Counted from the stretch's first letter, positions 23,029 to 37,391 are shown. The stretch is 64,000 bases of DNA from Rhyacichthys aspro (GCA_036850595.1 CM072155.1:8620256-8684255); one strand, 5' to 3'. Notes: a model not told the origin generated them from the sequence alone. A program made the numbers and translations.

Positions 23029-26000
23029 TCACCCGGTGGATGTCGACAGTTTGGTCCAGCCCACTTCCTCGTAGACAGCTGTAATACCACAGTAGACAGA
23101 GGCCAACAGTTTGCTCCACGCTGCTGCAACCTCAGGGGTCACGACCTGCGGGAATGCTTCTCCCAAAACCTCCAGAATGACACCACTTAAAATCTGAAAA
23201 AGAAACAAACAGGAGATATTATATTACAATATTACGTACAGTGATTGTAGCTACGTGTGCAATCTATATCAAGCTAATTCAGCCATGAGAAAACAAAGTG
23301 TCTCAGTTAAACTCTTCTTTGTAATTGGTTAATCCTGTGTTATTTAAACCAGCCTGGCCATGTCAAAAACAAAGCCTGTCTGTCCAACGAAACGGTACGC
23401 TGCCTTTAATCTGGAACACTTACAAATACTGTTACGGGTCGTATATTGGCAGAATTCTTTAATAATCCTGATGGGGTTTTTTTTAAAATACTGTTGTACT
23501 TTTTAAAATTAAATTAGTTTCCACTGTCAGTACAATTATGCCTCTAAACATAAATATACAGTAGAAAGCTTACAGTTTTATTGTTCAATGTTAACTGACT
23601 TCTAGCTCTTCAAACACATTGTGCCAGCACGTGCACGATTGTTAACCCACTAATAGAAGTAACTATACCGTCTCCCCTTAAAACGTTTCATTTCTTCCAC
23701 CCAAACAGTCATACCTTGAAATAAACGGGGTCCACCTTGTGTCTGAGAGCATGCGCCTTGCCCACCGACTTGAGCACAGATGCCACCTTCTCTGCATTCT
23801 CCAGACTCTCCACCAATGTGTTGAGGGCATTCATCACTCTATGAGCGTGCTTCCTGAGCTGGGCGCTGTTCTCGAGCTCCTCAGGCTCCTCGATGTGCTT
23901 GAACTGGCTGAAGTACTGCCTGGATGAGGGGAAGTTCACGAACAGCCTGCAAAGGAGGAGGAGAGTGACAGTCGACGAGAGAAATGTAAGCATGAGCAGC
24001 TGCTGTGGAGCTCTGCTAATCTCATCTCCCTTCAGCCGCAACTCTGTGCATTCTGCAAACCCACGTTCACTTCAGAGCTGGCAAGATATCATAAGAAAAC
24101 ATTAACACATAAGAATCTTACATTTTTTCTGTGTAGTTATTATCTCAGAATATGTATTTCATGTATCTAAGAGGAATCTAAAATGTGAAGGGTATACATT
24201 AATTTGAAGAGAAACAGTCACACTTAGAAAAGCATGAAAAATAACAAGCATTTCCCTAATCCATTTTATCACATGACAGCACGCATTTCAACATTTTATT
24301 CTCATTGAAAAAATGTGAAAAGCAGAAGGTAGTGTACTTTGGTGCACAATCTATCACACAGATTGTCAAATCCTAGAAGGTCAATTAGTGATTTGTGGCA
24401 GAAAAAAAACATGCTTCACTTAAAATCTACAAGCTACAGCAAGTCAAAGGAGCAAGCCTCATTTCCACACTTATTTATACTCCATTATCTTTTGAGGATA
24501 CTTTTTACGGTGTTTCTCTCTGTTTCTTTCTAACCTCCAGGGCTCTAGTGTGAAGCCAATCCAAAAGCTACAATAGCACAGTTTCTCTTTTGTCCAGAGG
24601 GCGGACTGGAAGTGAAAAACAGAATCCAAAAGTGAGTGAAATGCTCACAGCTTGGTACAAAAATAGTCTTGGTGTCTACAACTTAGAGTGCGTGTAATTA
24701 AAAGACAAACCTCAGCAGGTCTGATTGGTTCTGCATGGTTGATATAAAGTGCTAACAGGACCAGATAAAACAATATTGCAGCCCACTCAGGCTATCACAC
24801 AAAAAGTGATGCCCTCCTCTGGCTTCTTCTATTGATTTCTTTGTTGACATTACCTATAAGTGTTGTAGATCTGCCTGTCTATACTTTTTTATGATCTAGA
24901 TGTAGGGTTGTCTTTCCACGTGCTCCTTACTCTGCAAACAATAACATCGCTCACATTTCCAATACTATGTTTTTGTATCCCCATTTGACCCCATAGACAA
25001 TGTTTGACTCGTGTGAGAATTAGCCAAGGGAAACCTACAAATTCAATCCATCCCAAGAGTCTGGGAGCAGTGCCAATGCATCTGGAGGTTGTTGACTGTC
25101 TAATCCTCATGTCACTATGTCTTTCCTTCCTTTTGGTGTTACAACTTACATGAAAAGGAAGCATCTGTTTTTTCAACAAGTTCCTGACAATATAACTTTG
25201 TTAAAAAGGTCCCTGATTTTAAATGGAATGAAAAAGGGTAGGATTTAAAGTGCTGTCTTGACCTCTTTGGTTGTCGAAGGGTGGAGAGTCGTTTTTACTT
25301 AAGTGTTTGAACTAATTAATGAGAAATTTCTTAATTTCTTAAGTCATTGTAGTCTTAATCCCTCTTAACTGCCGAGGTGCTCTTCAATTAGAAACACTGC
25401 AATCATTGGTAATTTTTGCTTCTTATCCTTAGTTGCCCTCAGGACACAAGACTAAAGTGAAGTGAAGTGATAACCATGGTAAATTCTGGCAGGAGAATTT
25501 ACCACGGTTATTGATGAGGCCTCATGTTTCAAATGTTTTGGGTTTTTTTGTGAGGGAATGTCTGAGAAAAACACATTTGAAAACACACATACATAGAGAG
25601 GAAGTAGGGCAAGTCTACCAAAAGCTTTGTGATTTTCCCACCCTGCCTGTCAACTTTCACCTCCTACAATAATCATAAAGGATTACAAAGGCACGCTGTG
25701 TCATGCAGTAAAACCCGACTGACTATTTAACCTGTGGCTTGGTTTTGGCACATTTCATTAACTGACTAAGTACCAGACTCACCCAAAGGCGTCAACACAC
25801 ACCCAAATCAAACATGGATGGACCAGGAAAAATTTAAAATCCCGAACAGAATCATAGACCTGTGATTTCAAGGTCTGACTGCTCATGATGGATTTCTCTT
25901 GCCCAGCCATCTATGCCGGCATTCAAAACATGACCTGCTCGATAAGAGAGGGAGTCTCCTCACAGCCAAGAATGTATGACTGATGTTTTTATGCTTACCC

Positions 26001-26616
26001 ACTATGTGTCCAGTACCAGTGTGATAAGTGGGATTAGGAGATTATATGAGATATGCAGAAATATGGCTGAAAGGATTCTGAAGGGAGCCGTCTTTTTACT
26101 TGTCTCTTCGTGTTAATTACCGGCTCAATTCTGATGCAGCGTGTGATCATAATTTTGTTTAACTAGTCTTAATTAATCTTGTGTGGAAACATAGTTTAAG
26201 CAGAGACGTAGGGATATGCCTAAGTTGTTGCACATGTAGGATATACATAAATAAAACCTCATACAAGCACTGCCTATGAGAATGACCATATATTCCTTCC
26301 AGTAAATGAGGTGCACATAAATTAATACAAATACCCAATATTTTCTCTGAGCCCTTGCAATTGTAATGTTACTTAGTATTTATCAATAATGCAATGTATT
26401 CTTCAGCTCCACAATCAAGCTTTTTAAATGTGTGATCGTGTAACACAGGGGATAAAAGTAAACAGAGACCCACCTGACAAGGATAGCAACCCCAGCATCA
26501 TCACAGTTCTCGTAGACTTTTGCCCATGAGTCCTGGATCATGATCCTCTCCTTGTCAGTCAGCGGGCTCGGCCGCTCCAGGTGGTCCACCTCTCCATCTC
26601 TTTGCATCTTCTCCAT
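23029..26616 (-). CDS. cygb2: Cytoglobin (cygb2-like), complete, three exons
   Basis: Cytoglobin is a hexacoordinate haem globin that binds O2 and NO, acts as an NO dioxygenase and is expressed in fibroblast-like and neural cells. Exons are 26616..26474, 23946..23715 and 23193..23029; 540 nt, 179 aa, the length of zebrafish Cygb2. The introns fall at the classical globin positions (B12.2 and G7.0). Numbering matches human: distal His81 (E7), proximal His113 (F8), CD1-region FSQF at 60-63. Cys38 is present, but the position of human Cys83 is His, so the intramolecular disulphide that tunes human cytoglobin cannot form. An extra Cys160 lies in the H-helix region. The N-terminus (MEKMQRDGE) and C-terminus (EEVGWTKLSTSTG) resemble Cygb2 more than Cygb1. 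Confidence 0.95.
25470..25511. repeat. Perfect-but-one 18-bp inverted repeat (hairpin) in cygb intron 1
   Basis: Arms 25470-25487 and 25494-25511 pair at 17 of 18 positions around a 6-nt spacer (ggcagg). The arm core is accatggtaaattct. It is too short for a typical pre-miRNA. It might be a small fold-back element or a structured intronic site. Confidence 0.6.
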
Positions 26617-29042
26617 CTAAGAAAGACAGTAAGTGCAGAGCTGAGTGCACGTGCATTAACCAGGGGTGCTGAGAGGATACCCTTCCCCCTCCGCAAAATA
26701 AACACTGTATTCCTACCTTTTGAGCTGAGAGAAGAAATAGTCTGAATTCCTCGTTTTCCCGCCTCCTTCCTCCACAGTGAGAATCTTTGCTCTTCACCAC
26801 TGAAGCGGGAGTGTGAGTGAAGACCAGGCTGAAAAAACACACAAGAAACACACGCAGCAAATGAGGAGGAGCCTCTCGCTTGTATACACTCTCCCTCTCT
26901 CCAATTCTCCCTCTCTACCCACCTCACCTTTGTAGGTGGTATGTGATGGAAACATGATGAGATAAAGAGTTGCAAAAACAAATCCTATAAGAGACACAGA
27001 AATGTAATTCACGCCCTGGACAACGAGTATGACGTCAAAATAAGTTAAAGGTGCATGCTGTGATCTTTTTTACATGAAGTTACCATTCCCCAATATCAAA
27101 GAGATTAACCTGCAATGACACTGAATTTGTTACAGAGCCATGCTGAAATGAACCAGCATGACGTCCCACAGAAATAGGATCATCTTTTGGATTTATTTGG
27201 ATTTGTTCATTGCTGGTAACAACATACAGTTCTACCAAATGATATCTTTGTAGTATCAAGGGTCACAGTGGACTCTCATTTTGTCAAAGCTGACAACTTA
27301 ATCAGTTCGCACTCAAAATGAACCTGTGTGTGGCCACGAACAACCACTTATTTAGGAATCTATCAGATGTATGTGTGTGAAGTTAGAAAGAGAGCAAACA
27401 TAGAAGCATCAGATATAAAGGGTTATTTAAAGCCTTACTGGGGAGGTGCAATGTTCAGTAGGTGTGAACCACATACAGACCTGTGTTAAACATTGACAGT
27501 GCTTGATAGTACGCCATTAACATGCACTTTTGAGGAAAAAATGTGCTTTAGCACAGAGGCACAGATAGGCTACAGCTCTGCAAATGTCTTGAATTACTAC
27601 AACTGTGCAGTTACCATACTTTAATGCTGAATTTTGTTCAGTGTAATATGTTAACCATTCCTAAAATGTCCATATATCAAATTATTACTGTAGTACAGTA
27701 CTGTACAATGGTATCTAATTCTGTTTAAGTTTATGACTGCCATGTGCATTGGTCAATGACTGAGGAGTATGTTGATAACAAAGGTTACTGGAAAGTTCTG
27801 TAAACAAATATTGGATTATAGAGACTTCACTAATGGAACACCTTAATATAAATTGTTTTGCCATGCCTTTATAGTAATTCCACAACTCTAGTCTTGGACT
27901 AGTGTTTAACGGGTTGAGCAGTGACACAGCTAATTGGTAATGACATCTAGTGGACAACTGCAGTAATAGTAGTACTTTGTTGAGAGGCAGTGACACAAAT
28001 TTGTGGTTGAGTAGTCTTGGGTAATTTACATGAAATAACATATCACTGTCATTCTAAACAGAAACATGATTTGTGAAACAAATATCCTTGGAGAGGTGTC
28101 CTCACATAATAGTAAGAGACAAGCATCTTAATCACGTGATATGGCCTTCAGTCACAAGACTGCTACTCAATTAAACACCTATGGAAGTTTGAGATCATAC
28201 CTTTCTACCTCTGAAAAGAGCGGAAGGTTTGGTGGAATTAAAGCTTAGGAGGTGGTGGCACCTGGAGACACCTCAGTGTGCAGACTATAAACTAAATGAA
28301 ATGAAAGAGTGGGCACTTGCATTTTCTGATCTACAGCCTTGATCACATCTGATATTATCAGACAGCATTCATTTAAAGCATACAATAGACTGTATAAAAG
28401 TGTTTTGTGCATAACAATTGTATTACCGAGACGCAAATAATCGCAAATGCAAAATAATGTATTTTAGTCCTGTTTTATAATTTGAAAATACATGACATTT
28501 CTGCATGTCATGGAGCCCTGTTTAGCTAGCCTATATTTTATTTTTATAGACATTCCCCCAAGTCTTATTACTATGCATTTACTGCAGCTATGCTTAACGC
28601 AATCATTCTTTAAATGGAATAAATACAAGCGCAAATTGTTGATAAATGAACACCAGTTAATCGTCGAAACCTACCTTTGGCGAAGCGCGGTCAGCAAGAT
28701 TGATCCAATAGGGATTCCGTAAGTCTTGGTTGTTGAGATACGCAGTTGTTAGGCTACAGACCTACCTGTTTGACAGGTGCTAACTGGCTCTTTATCCGCA
28801 GAAAAATACAGAATAGTATTATCATTATTAGAGGAAACAAATGTGTTGATTTCGTGCTTATATGGTAGACACTTGTGTCTTCTATACTAAAGCTCTTTTT
28901 GTGGATTGATCACATGTTAAAGCTAGTTAACGCTCGTTAGCCTTTGAGCTAAAGAACGACAATCCAAGAAGAAAAAATACAGTTTGGTCTAAGACGTAGC
29001 TGCTGACAGTCTGTGGTTTTCTTTAGCTATAGCAGAGTCAAA
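26617..29042. other. cygb / prpsap1 shared upstream region
   Basis: This 2.4-kb interval separates the divergent cygb (-) and prpsap1 (+) start codons. The cygb-proximal 300 nt is pyrimidine-rich on the plus strand (ctctctcc runs). The prpsap1-proximal 370 nt includes a locally GC-rich patch (28675-28725). No coding sequence was recognised. Short ORFs at 26555-27012 overlap the cygb 5' UTR and have no family signature. Confidence 0.5.
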
Positions 29043-32000
29043 ATGAATGTAGCTAAAAGTGGATATCGTGTCTTCTCCGCAAACTCCTCTGCAGCTTGTA
29101 CAGAACTGGCCAAAAAGATCACAGAGTAAGTACTAACAGCTTCGTGTCATCTTCGTGTGTACAAATACCCTGGAGTTTTTGTCTCATTTGGAGCATTTCT
29201 AGCCATCACCAGTCTAACGTTTAAAATGCTTCTCTACACCTTTTACTGTTGTGACATATTTAATCTCTTGATTATAGATGCAGCAGGGCAGCATAACCAG
29301 TTGTGTTCGAGTCAGGTCATAAGTTAATGAATGAAAGAATGACAAGTGCCTCATTAGTCTGTGTATGTGATCCCCGCTGTCTTAACACCTCATTTGTGTG
29401 TTTATGTATTACAGGCGGCTGGGAGTTGAACTGGGAAAATCTGTTGTATTTCAGGAATCCAATAGAGGTGAGGACACTCACCTTTCACAGTTCTGTAATG
29501 ACATATACAGGGCCCACATGAAGCCCCTATTTACAGTTTAATGTTATTAAAGCAAACAAAAATGAATATACTGTTAAACTATATTAAATTAAAGAAGTGT
29601 AGCGAAGATGTGTTACGAAATGTCTTTTTTGCCTCAGAGACTAGAGTTGACGTCAAGGAATCAGTACGTGGTCAAACTATTTTCATCATTCAGACTATAC
29701 CCAGGTAAGAGAAAGTTCTTCCCCCTTTAAGTAACCATCCTTTCCAAAGAACACATGGACCACTGTGTTTTCTTTCCTCAGAGATGTTAACACGGCCATT
29801 ATGGAGCTGCTGGTCATGGCCTATGCCCTCAAAACCTCTTGTGCAAAGAACATCATTGGCGTCATCCCTTACTTCCCCTACAGCAAACAGTGCAAGATGA
29901 GAAAGAGAGGCTCCATTGTGTCCAAACTGTTAGCTTCCATGTTAGCTAAAGCCGGTAAAACTTCAAAATTAGTGTTGAGTATGTAAGAAAATGCTTGTTG
30001 TAAAATAAAACCATGTAACATTTTATTTCTCCAATTCCAAAGGGTTAACACACATTATCACTATGGACCTGCATCAAAAGGAGATTCAGGGATTCTTCAG
30101 CTTTCCTGTGGACAACTTGCGTGCCTCTCCCTTTTTGATACAGTATATCCAAGAAGAGGTAAAATGAATGAGTAAATATATTGGAGTTTCTACTGCATTA
30201 TGAGATATGTCCTTTCTGAGCTGGCTTGTCCAATATACGCATTTAAAACCCACAGGAATTTGAAGTGCATAAGATTTACATCAATTGTAGTTTTGGTACA
30301 TACATTTCTTTTCTATACACATTCCTTCAACAGATAATAATCTATTTGATAGACTTAAATCTTCTTTTGCACAGGCAGAAACTTGAATTTAAATATTTAT
30401 TGCATTCAAGTTGACCGCCTACAAACTCTTTTTGACCTTGCTAAAACTCCACCTAATAGGGTGACAATAAATAAAGTTCACATCTGTTTTCTTTTCTTCG
30501 GCCAGATTCCTGATTACAGAAATGCAATAATTGTTGCAAAGTCGCCCGCAGCAGCCAAGAGGTAACTAAAAGCAACAGAAGAGATTCCGTCTTAACATCA
30601 ACTGTTTATGTTACCAGTAAATGTTTCTGACTGATTTATCTTGTGATTTGCAACACATACAAGTAGAGTAAACAAATGAGGATTTAGTTTTGTAACTTAT
30701 TGAGAAAACGTGTTCTCTCTGTGTTCAATTCTCCTAGAGCGCAGTCGTATGCCGAACGTCTGCGTTTGGGTCTGGCTGTGATCCATGGAGAAGCTCAGTG
30801 CTCAGAGTCTGACATGGCCGATGGAAGACACTCCCCACCGTGTGTGCGCAACACCACCGGCCACACTGGACTGGAGCTGCCTTGTAAGACAATCAGTCTT
30901 TGTAAAAATGCTACATGCTTTTTTACTTTTGTAGGTCATATCTACATTTTGATTCATTTGTCATTCATAGTCTAATATAAACATTTGTATTATGCTTCAT
31001 TGCTGCAAATTAATCAAACATAAATAATAAACATTCTGCCATATATCCTGCATATCATCAACCTTACTAAAAAGAAAAAGCTTTTTTTGTGCCACTGCAT
31101 GTACAAATACATTACTACTGCATTACTACTGTGCTGCATTTAAGCAAGCTGCAATAGCTAACTTGCAAAGTCATGTACTAAATGTCTCCTTGCTTTTTGG
31201 CACACAGTGTGATTTCAAAATGTCTTAATATAACATTCGAACATAGCTCTCGTACAGTTTTCTAAATATTTGCAGTGTGAGCATCTGGTAAGACTATTTT
31301 AACAGTAGATACTGAAGCGTTAAATGATTGTGTCATTGGCAAATGACCTCCAAACATTTGTGTTTGTAATTCTTATTATTTGGTAGTAACTATATCTATT
31401 TTTGTGTTTATATTTTGACCTGGACTTTAAAATCCTCTTAATGAGAATGATCAGTTATTATCAGTATAGTTATCTATTTTTCCTCTGAGGATTTTCCAAG
31501 TCTTGGCTTCATGTGTTTGTCATGTCAGATATTTGTGCATTTTTTTTAACGTGTTTATTTGTTGGTAATAGCAGGCAAACAACAAGCTCCGTTCCCTGGC
31601 ATAGAGCTCCCAAGTACGGCTGTAAACTTAACTTACATCTGACTTTGAAATGATTCCTCTTCAAACGGTTCTTCAAGTTGTGCATGTTACAAAAAGGGTT
31701 TGTGTTGCATCTTGTAAATACACAGTCTGGATTTCTACTTGAAATGCATTACATTTTTAACACGGCACCAATTTCCTTTTTAAAGCCCCCCCAAATGCCA
31801 TTCAGCTGCTCTTTACTGTATGCTACCTGCATGGAAAGCATACCACAGTTTTGTATGATTCCAGACTGCTTGTTCTACAAGATAGCCAAAACCCCTCTTG
31901 GTTTTTGTGCTCAGTCTTTCTTTAAAATTTTTCATAAACCTAATCTGAACCATGTCAAACATTTCTTTTGTTTTCAACTTGAATATCTGGACTCATCTTG

Positions 32001-34701
32001 CCAATCAGCACATGGTGCACCCATTTAAAACTTGTTCCTTTAAACCTGATTAACATTTGATCACTGCATGTGATACCAATGAAGCATGCTTTTGAAAGCT
32101 AACCTTAATGATGGTATGATGGAAGACAATAGATCAAATGGTTCAGCTCACCTTCAGTTGCTACAACATAAAACAACCAATGCTATACAAGTGTAGTATC
32201 AGAATCCTATGGTATTTTGACAAATGTCAATACACCTTATATACATCTACCCAAGTTTGACCAAACACTTTTCAGGTAGTAGCTTGTTGCAGTGTATCTC
32301 AGTAAGCAGACAATGTCCTTATGATAAGGATATTATCCTAACAATGTGGCTTTTGCTGTTTTTGGCTCATGGTTGTAAAAGTATCAGTGTGACAGGTTCT
32401 GATCCTGTGGGCCTCATGGTATTTGACCAAGTGTTTTGCAAGGCATGCCCTTCTTTTCTCTGTTTCTTTATTAATTCTCCTTCACAATCAGCTCGGCTGA
32501 CTGATTGCCTACCTGCCAATTGTTTCCTTACCCAAGTTTGAAGGACTATTTTTATGTGCACAAGTATTTAGATTACAGCTTTTAGTTAAATACATATATT
32601 TTGATTCATTTTCTGTGCACATTTGGTAAAAAAGTTCCGGTCATAGACCTTGGTCAACTTAATATTCTTAATGACAAAGCACTGGTAAAATTGTTCACAT
32701 CCTAATTGCTCTCTCCGGTGTAATTTGACTACTGTGTGCACGTAAAAGTAGTGGTAGTGTTGGCAGTGCTGATGTCCAGCTGAGAACTAACCTCGAACAG
32801 TGACAAATGTGTATGAAGAAACCTCATCAGTGCTTGTCAGCCACTGTGGCCTGCGTGGGATACAATTGTCTGTTGCATATTGGTCATATGCAGACGGCTG
32901 TCATGTTCCTGCCACAGTCTGGGCCTGAGGATGTGCGTTTGTGTGTCCAAGCACTGATATGTGGCCTTCTGATTGGGTATCCTGGGCAGAAAACCCCTCA
33001 TTGCATTTGATCGTTTTGCATGGCATGTGCTCCAAGTTTGGTATTTGAGTTAAATCTCCAGGTGGGGTAGAATGGGGGGAAATTTGTTTAAGAGGATCAC
33101 ATACTTTATGGTTTGCTGTAAACTTTTAAAATAAATTGTACCAATCTTTCAAAACATTTTAATGAACTAATTTGCATAACGCACAAACCATTTTCTTAAC
33201 CCATTTTACCCAATCTACTGAGATTGATTTTTGAACTGGAAAAATCTAGCAATGCTCTTGCAAGTAACTGAGTCTGCTCTCCATTTCAGTAATGATGGCC
33301 AAGGAGAAACCTCCCATCACTGTAGTTGGAGATGTTGGAGGGAGAATTGCCATTATTGTGGTAAGTTTTTGTGAGGACATAATTTAACAATTGCACTGTT
33401 CTGCTGTTTTAAATGATCACTGATTTGCTGTGATAAAGTTGATTTACATAAATCAACTATAGAGAGGTGAGCATTCATTTTAATTATACTGGAGCACAGG
33501 TGCAGTGGTACTGTCTGTGAATCTCAATACCTCTCTACAGCTTGTAGATTGTGAAATCCTAACAGTTTCAGGGTGGCCATGCATTTGTGAAGGGAAGTTT
33601 ACATTGTAATGTAAACATAACCATAATTCAGAGTCCAAGTAAACAAAAGCTAGAAAGCAGTGATATTATTTGGCTGCCACCTAGCTTTTTAAAAGTGCTT
33701 CTGGCATTAAAAATTATCTTGACAGCAAGGGAGTGTAGTGATGAGAGTAAAAAGTCCCTCAATGCATTAAATGCAAAGCTTTTCTGTCTATTATGGAATC
33801 ATACTGCTTCAGACCCACATTTGCTGCCAAGGTTTTATTTACCAAACAGATGTTTGTAAGTGAACAGCTGTGGTTGCTAATTGCAGGAAAACGTTTCTAT
33901 GATAAATCTGTCACTTGTTTAATATGAACACCTTGCTCCTGTAGTTTACATAATCACAAACTGCTATAGCATAAATCAGCAAGAATCATCTCTTGTGTTT
34001 TTTTAATTTGGTGTTTGGCTGCCATACTGTACTTGCATATTACATTTAGAGTCTTTATTTTATTTATGTTAAAGTGAAAATACCAGATATAGTTCCCTTG
34101 AGAAATATGTTTGTGTTTAAACAGGATGACATCATAGATGATGTAGGAGACTTTGTTGCGGCCGCAGAGCTCCTGAAAGAGAGAGGAGCCTATAAAATCT
34201 ACATCATGGCCACTCATGGCTTGTTGTCTGCTGATGCTCCGCGTCTCATTGAAGAATCAGCTATTGATGAGGTAAGCACTCATGTTAGTGCAACTTAACT
34301 ATGCAAAATAAAGACATTTCCACCTGATGACAGGAGTTTCCGTAAAACTAACTGTGGTTCTGTGTATTTTGTAGCAGTTTCAGATATCACTTCCCCTCTG
34401 GTCAAACTGTAGCAACTGTCAAATACATTATTTGCATTCCCGTTCATTTGAATTTGTCCAGATCCAGTTTCAATGCTTTTACCAAAGAACCAGTGTATTG
34501 GCATGTTTAAGTCTGTTTTTTTGTTCTTTGTGCCATCATTAGGTGGTAGTGACCAACACAGTTCCACATGAAGTACAGAAGCTGCAGTGTCCCAAAATCA
34601 AGACTGTAGATGTGAGCATGATCCTGGCTGAGGCCATCCGCCGCATCCACAATGGAGAGTCCATGGCCTACTTGTTCCGCAACATCACAGTAGACGACTA
34701 G
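29043..34701 (+). CDS. prpsap1: PRPP synthetase-associated protein 1 (PAP39), complete, ten exons
   Basis: PRPSAP1 is the catalytically inactive regulatory subunit of the cytosolic phosphoribosyl-pyrophosphate synthetase complex, restraining PRPS1/2 and thereby purine and pyrimidine synthesis. Exons: 29043..29125, 29415..29467, 29638..29704, 29782..29954, 30043..30158, 30506..30561, 30738..30883, 33290..33360, 34125..34271, 34543..34701; 1071 nt, 356 aa, the human length. The start MNVAKSGYRVFSANS and end SMAYLFRNITVDD match the family closely. The linker ELPLMMAKEKPPITVVGDVGG is the associated-protein insertion absent from PRPS enzymes. The ribose-phosphate loop reads DDIIDDVGDF instead of the catalytic DDMADTCGT, as in inactive PAPs. 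The LMMAKEK wording favours PRPSAP1 over PRPSAP2. Confidence 0.97.
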
Positions 34702-37215
34702 AGAGTGCATGGTTGAGGTGGGTCTTCTCCCCACCCTGTGCTGTAAAAACATCAAGTCATATGCTTGCCAGGATCATATGTATATCTTAAATAGATTTTC
34801 AGCTGAACATTGCAGTTTTACCAAAAGCTGTAAATTGTATTTCTTTTAGTTAAAGAAATCCATGTTGTCCTTATTGAGCAAGAAATATAAAGAGAAGTGA
34901 CTTTATTTTTAATGGGTTTTCTTTGTCCTGCTGCTCCCATTGATTATCTAACTTGAATAACTTTAAGGAGGTGTTGTGATATACAATGGTACCTCACATT
35001 AAATAACTAAGTAAAGAAGAAAAACACATCTCCACCAAAAGGAGAGCTGTGCTTACTGCTTTATCTTAATGTTTTAAAAGCCCTTTTGAAATGTTTAAAT
35101 GATTATTTGAAGGCTTGTCTCTTGCACACTCTTTACTACAAGGAAGGAGAACATTTTTTGCTGTGAAAAACATCAAATTATGTAATTAATATATAGTAGG
35201 GCTTGAGAATTTCAACATTTGACATTGCAGTAGCAGTTTGTTGTTTACATTATACCTCACTCTTTTAGCATTTAATGAAACGAGTTAACGAAAAAAACAC
35301 TATATGTATTTTGGAAAAGGTATGATTATAATTCTATTCACTGTGTCTTGATTGGGATTCGAGGTGATAATTTTGTGCTTTTGTGATGGCTGTCTGTGGC
35401 ATCACCATGTATCTGAGTTGCATACATTAAATTGCACTACGTTTAAGCCAATACGAACAGTAGTTACACAATAAACACTAACAATAAGCTTTGGGAAACT
35501 TCTTAATCCTAGCCAGCTTCCGTCTTGAGCCGATCTTAATACTGTATTTTAAAAGGATTAAAAAATCTCTTTATGGTACTCCATGTTCTAGTCCTTTGTC
35601 CTGCAGATTTTACAGCCATTTTAAACCAAAGATCTTATTATCCTTTTAGCCAATGAGCAGCATGCTTTTGAAAGAACACCATTATATCAATTCAGTATTA
35701 TGAGCTGCAAGTCCTTTTATTGTCATGGCTATGTGGATGGGACACATCTCAACAAAAGGGCCTATTTGCAATAATAAATAGGCAAGAAACAAACCAATAA
35801 AACTGCAAAATGGTCCTGTTGCTGGTTTGCAAGTTGCAAAATGGCTCAATAAAATAGTTCCTTGTGGGGGAAATGGGAGTATTTGTGTGCTGATAGAGCC
35901 TTTTGCTCAGGGATATTCTAAGCCAATGCATTTGTTTGTGTGTCCTCAATGTTGCAAAGTTTGTCTTCCCTGACTGTACGCCTAAATCTGGTTCTTCATT
36001 TTCTTGTATTATCAGTATCAGACTCTCCTGTTTGACAGCAGCGTGCAGATGAGGCCAATGCTGAAGGTTGTATCAAGTACTGTCTGTTCATTCTGCTCTG
36101 TATTTCCCTGGATTTGTCTGGGATTTCGATCCTTGTCTGCCACTATGTATCAAAATAAAAGCATTGCATCATGTTCTGCTTCAGTATGGTTCCTCTGCTC
36201 AAGTTCTCATCTGTAATTAAGTGAATACAGGAAGTGAAGAGTGGAATTCTTAACTTTACTTCACAGAAATCTCAGTTTATTACGCATTTATTCCGATTTG
36301 CAGCATTGCATTGGGCTCCAATTTCTTTTACAGTATCATGTTGTTATCTCACATACAGTATGTCTTCAGTCACATTACACCAAGCCCAGTCCCAGTTTGT
36401 CTGGTCTTATCAGAGCTGTAGAGACCTGTCATTGACCCTGCACTTGTTCACAACTTCTCAGTCTTCAATCCAACACTGAGGAGCTTTGACCAAGTCCAGG
36501 AGCAGAGACAACCTTAAACACCACTTACGTCTTCTAAGAAACAAAAGCAAGCAGAACATTTAAACATGAATACATTTTGGCATAAAGAAAACAGTGTATA
36601 CCCACAACTTGTGAAATCTTGTCATCCTTGCTGTCAACGTCCTGAAGCGAACGTAGTGTGTCGCCGTGAACGCAGCTGCGCGTTTAAACTGTGCGCAAAG
36701 AGGAACCAGAGACCTGATAATCAAAGGTCACTTCCTTGTAACGCACTGGGGAACAATGCACCTTGTCTATGAACGTTTCTGGAAAGAGGAAGCGAATCTT
36801 TTCCTATTCTCACTCGTGTGGCCTTTTTACAGGTACAAAAATTAGGCTTCTTTAGTCTTAGTTGGTGATTTGTAGCATGTTCTTGCATATTATCTGTTAT
36901 AAGTTTGATATTCAATGCAAACATGTGATGCAGGAATCCTTACTATTCATACATCCACAAATGCATAGGCTACACTCATAAAACAGGTATATTACTATGG
37001 AGTTTTAACCACTTAAATGAGGATGTACCCTACTATTGAGTGCACCTAAGATTAGATCATCATATTATTTGGTGACACCTGAGATGCATGAACCAAAGCA
37101 ACAAAACATACAGTTAGTGCAGCCTTTTTTTTTTTTGATTAACTTTTATGTTAACACGATTTTGGGATTAAAATAAATATAGAGATGCATGTGCCTTATC
37201 GAATTACTCAAATGT

Positions 37216-37229
37216 CCACCAGGGGGCAG
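37216..37229 (+). promoter_or_regulatory. CTCF consensus motif (forward)
   Basis: CCACCAGGGGGCAG is an exact match to the vertebrate CTCF core. It lies between prpsap1 and the Ras-dva-like gene, a plausible boundary. Confidence 0.6.
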
Positions 37230-37347
37230 TATAAGACTGACCAGAAGTGTTCATCGCAACCCTTCATGTCAACGCTTTATGTTTTGCAGCATTTTGTCAT
37301 CATCAAAACTATATTTCATTTATTTCAAGTGAATTGTTGGTTTTTTG

Positions 37348-37391
<44 letters not shown>

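Noticed and set aside
25470..25511. Calling the cygb intron hairpin a microRNA
   Set aside because: Stem of 18 bp is too short for a typical precursor and no flanking lower stem is visible.
26555..26981. Minus-strand ORFs upstream of cygb exon 1
   Set aside because: They overlap the cygb start in other frames and have no homology signal; the globin frame is unambiguous.
36640..36760. GC-rich patch as the first exon of a new gene
   Set aside because: No ORF, no clear donor site and no downstream exons could be linked; left as unexplained intergenic sequence.
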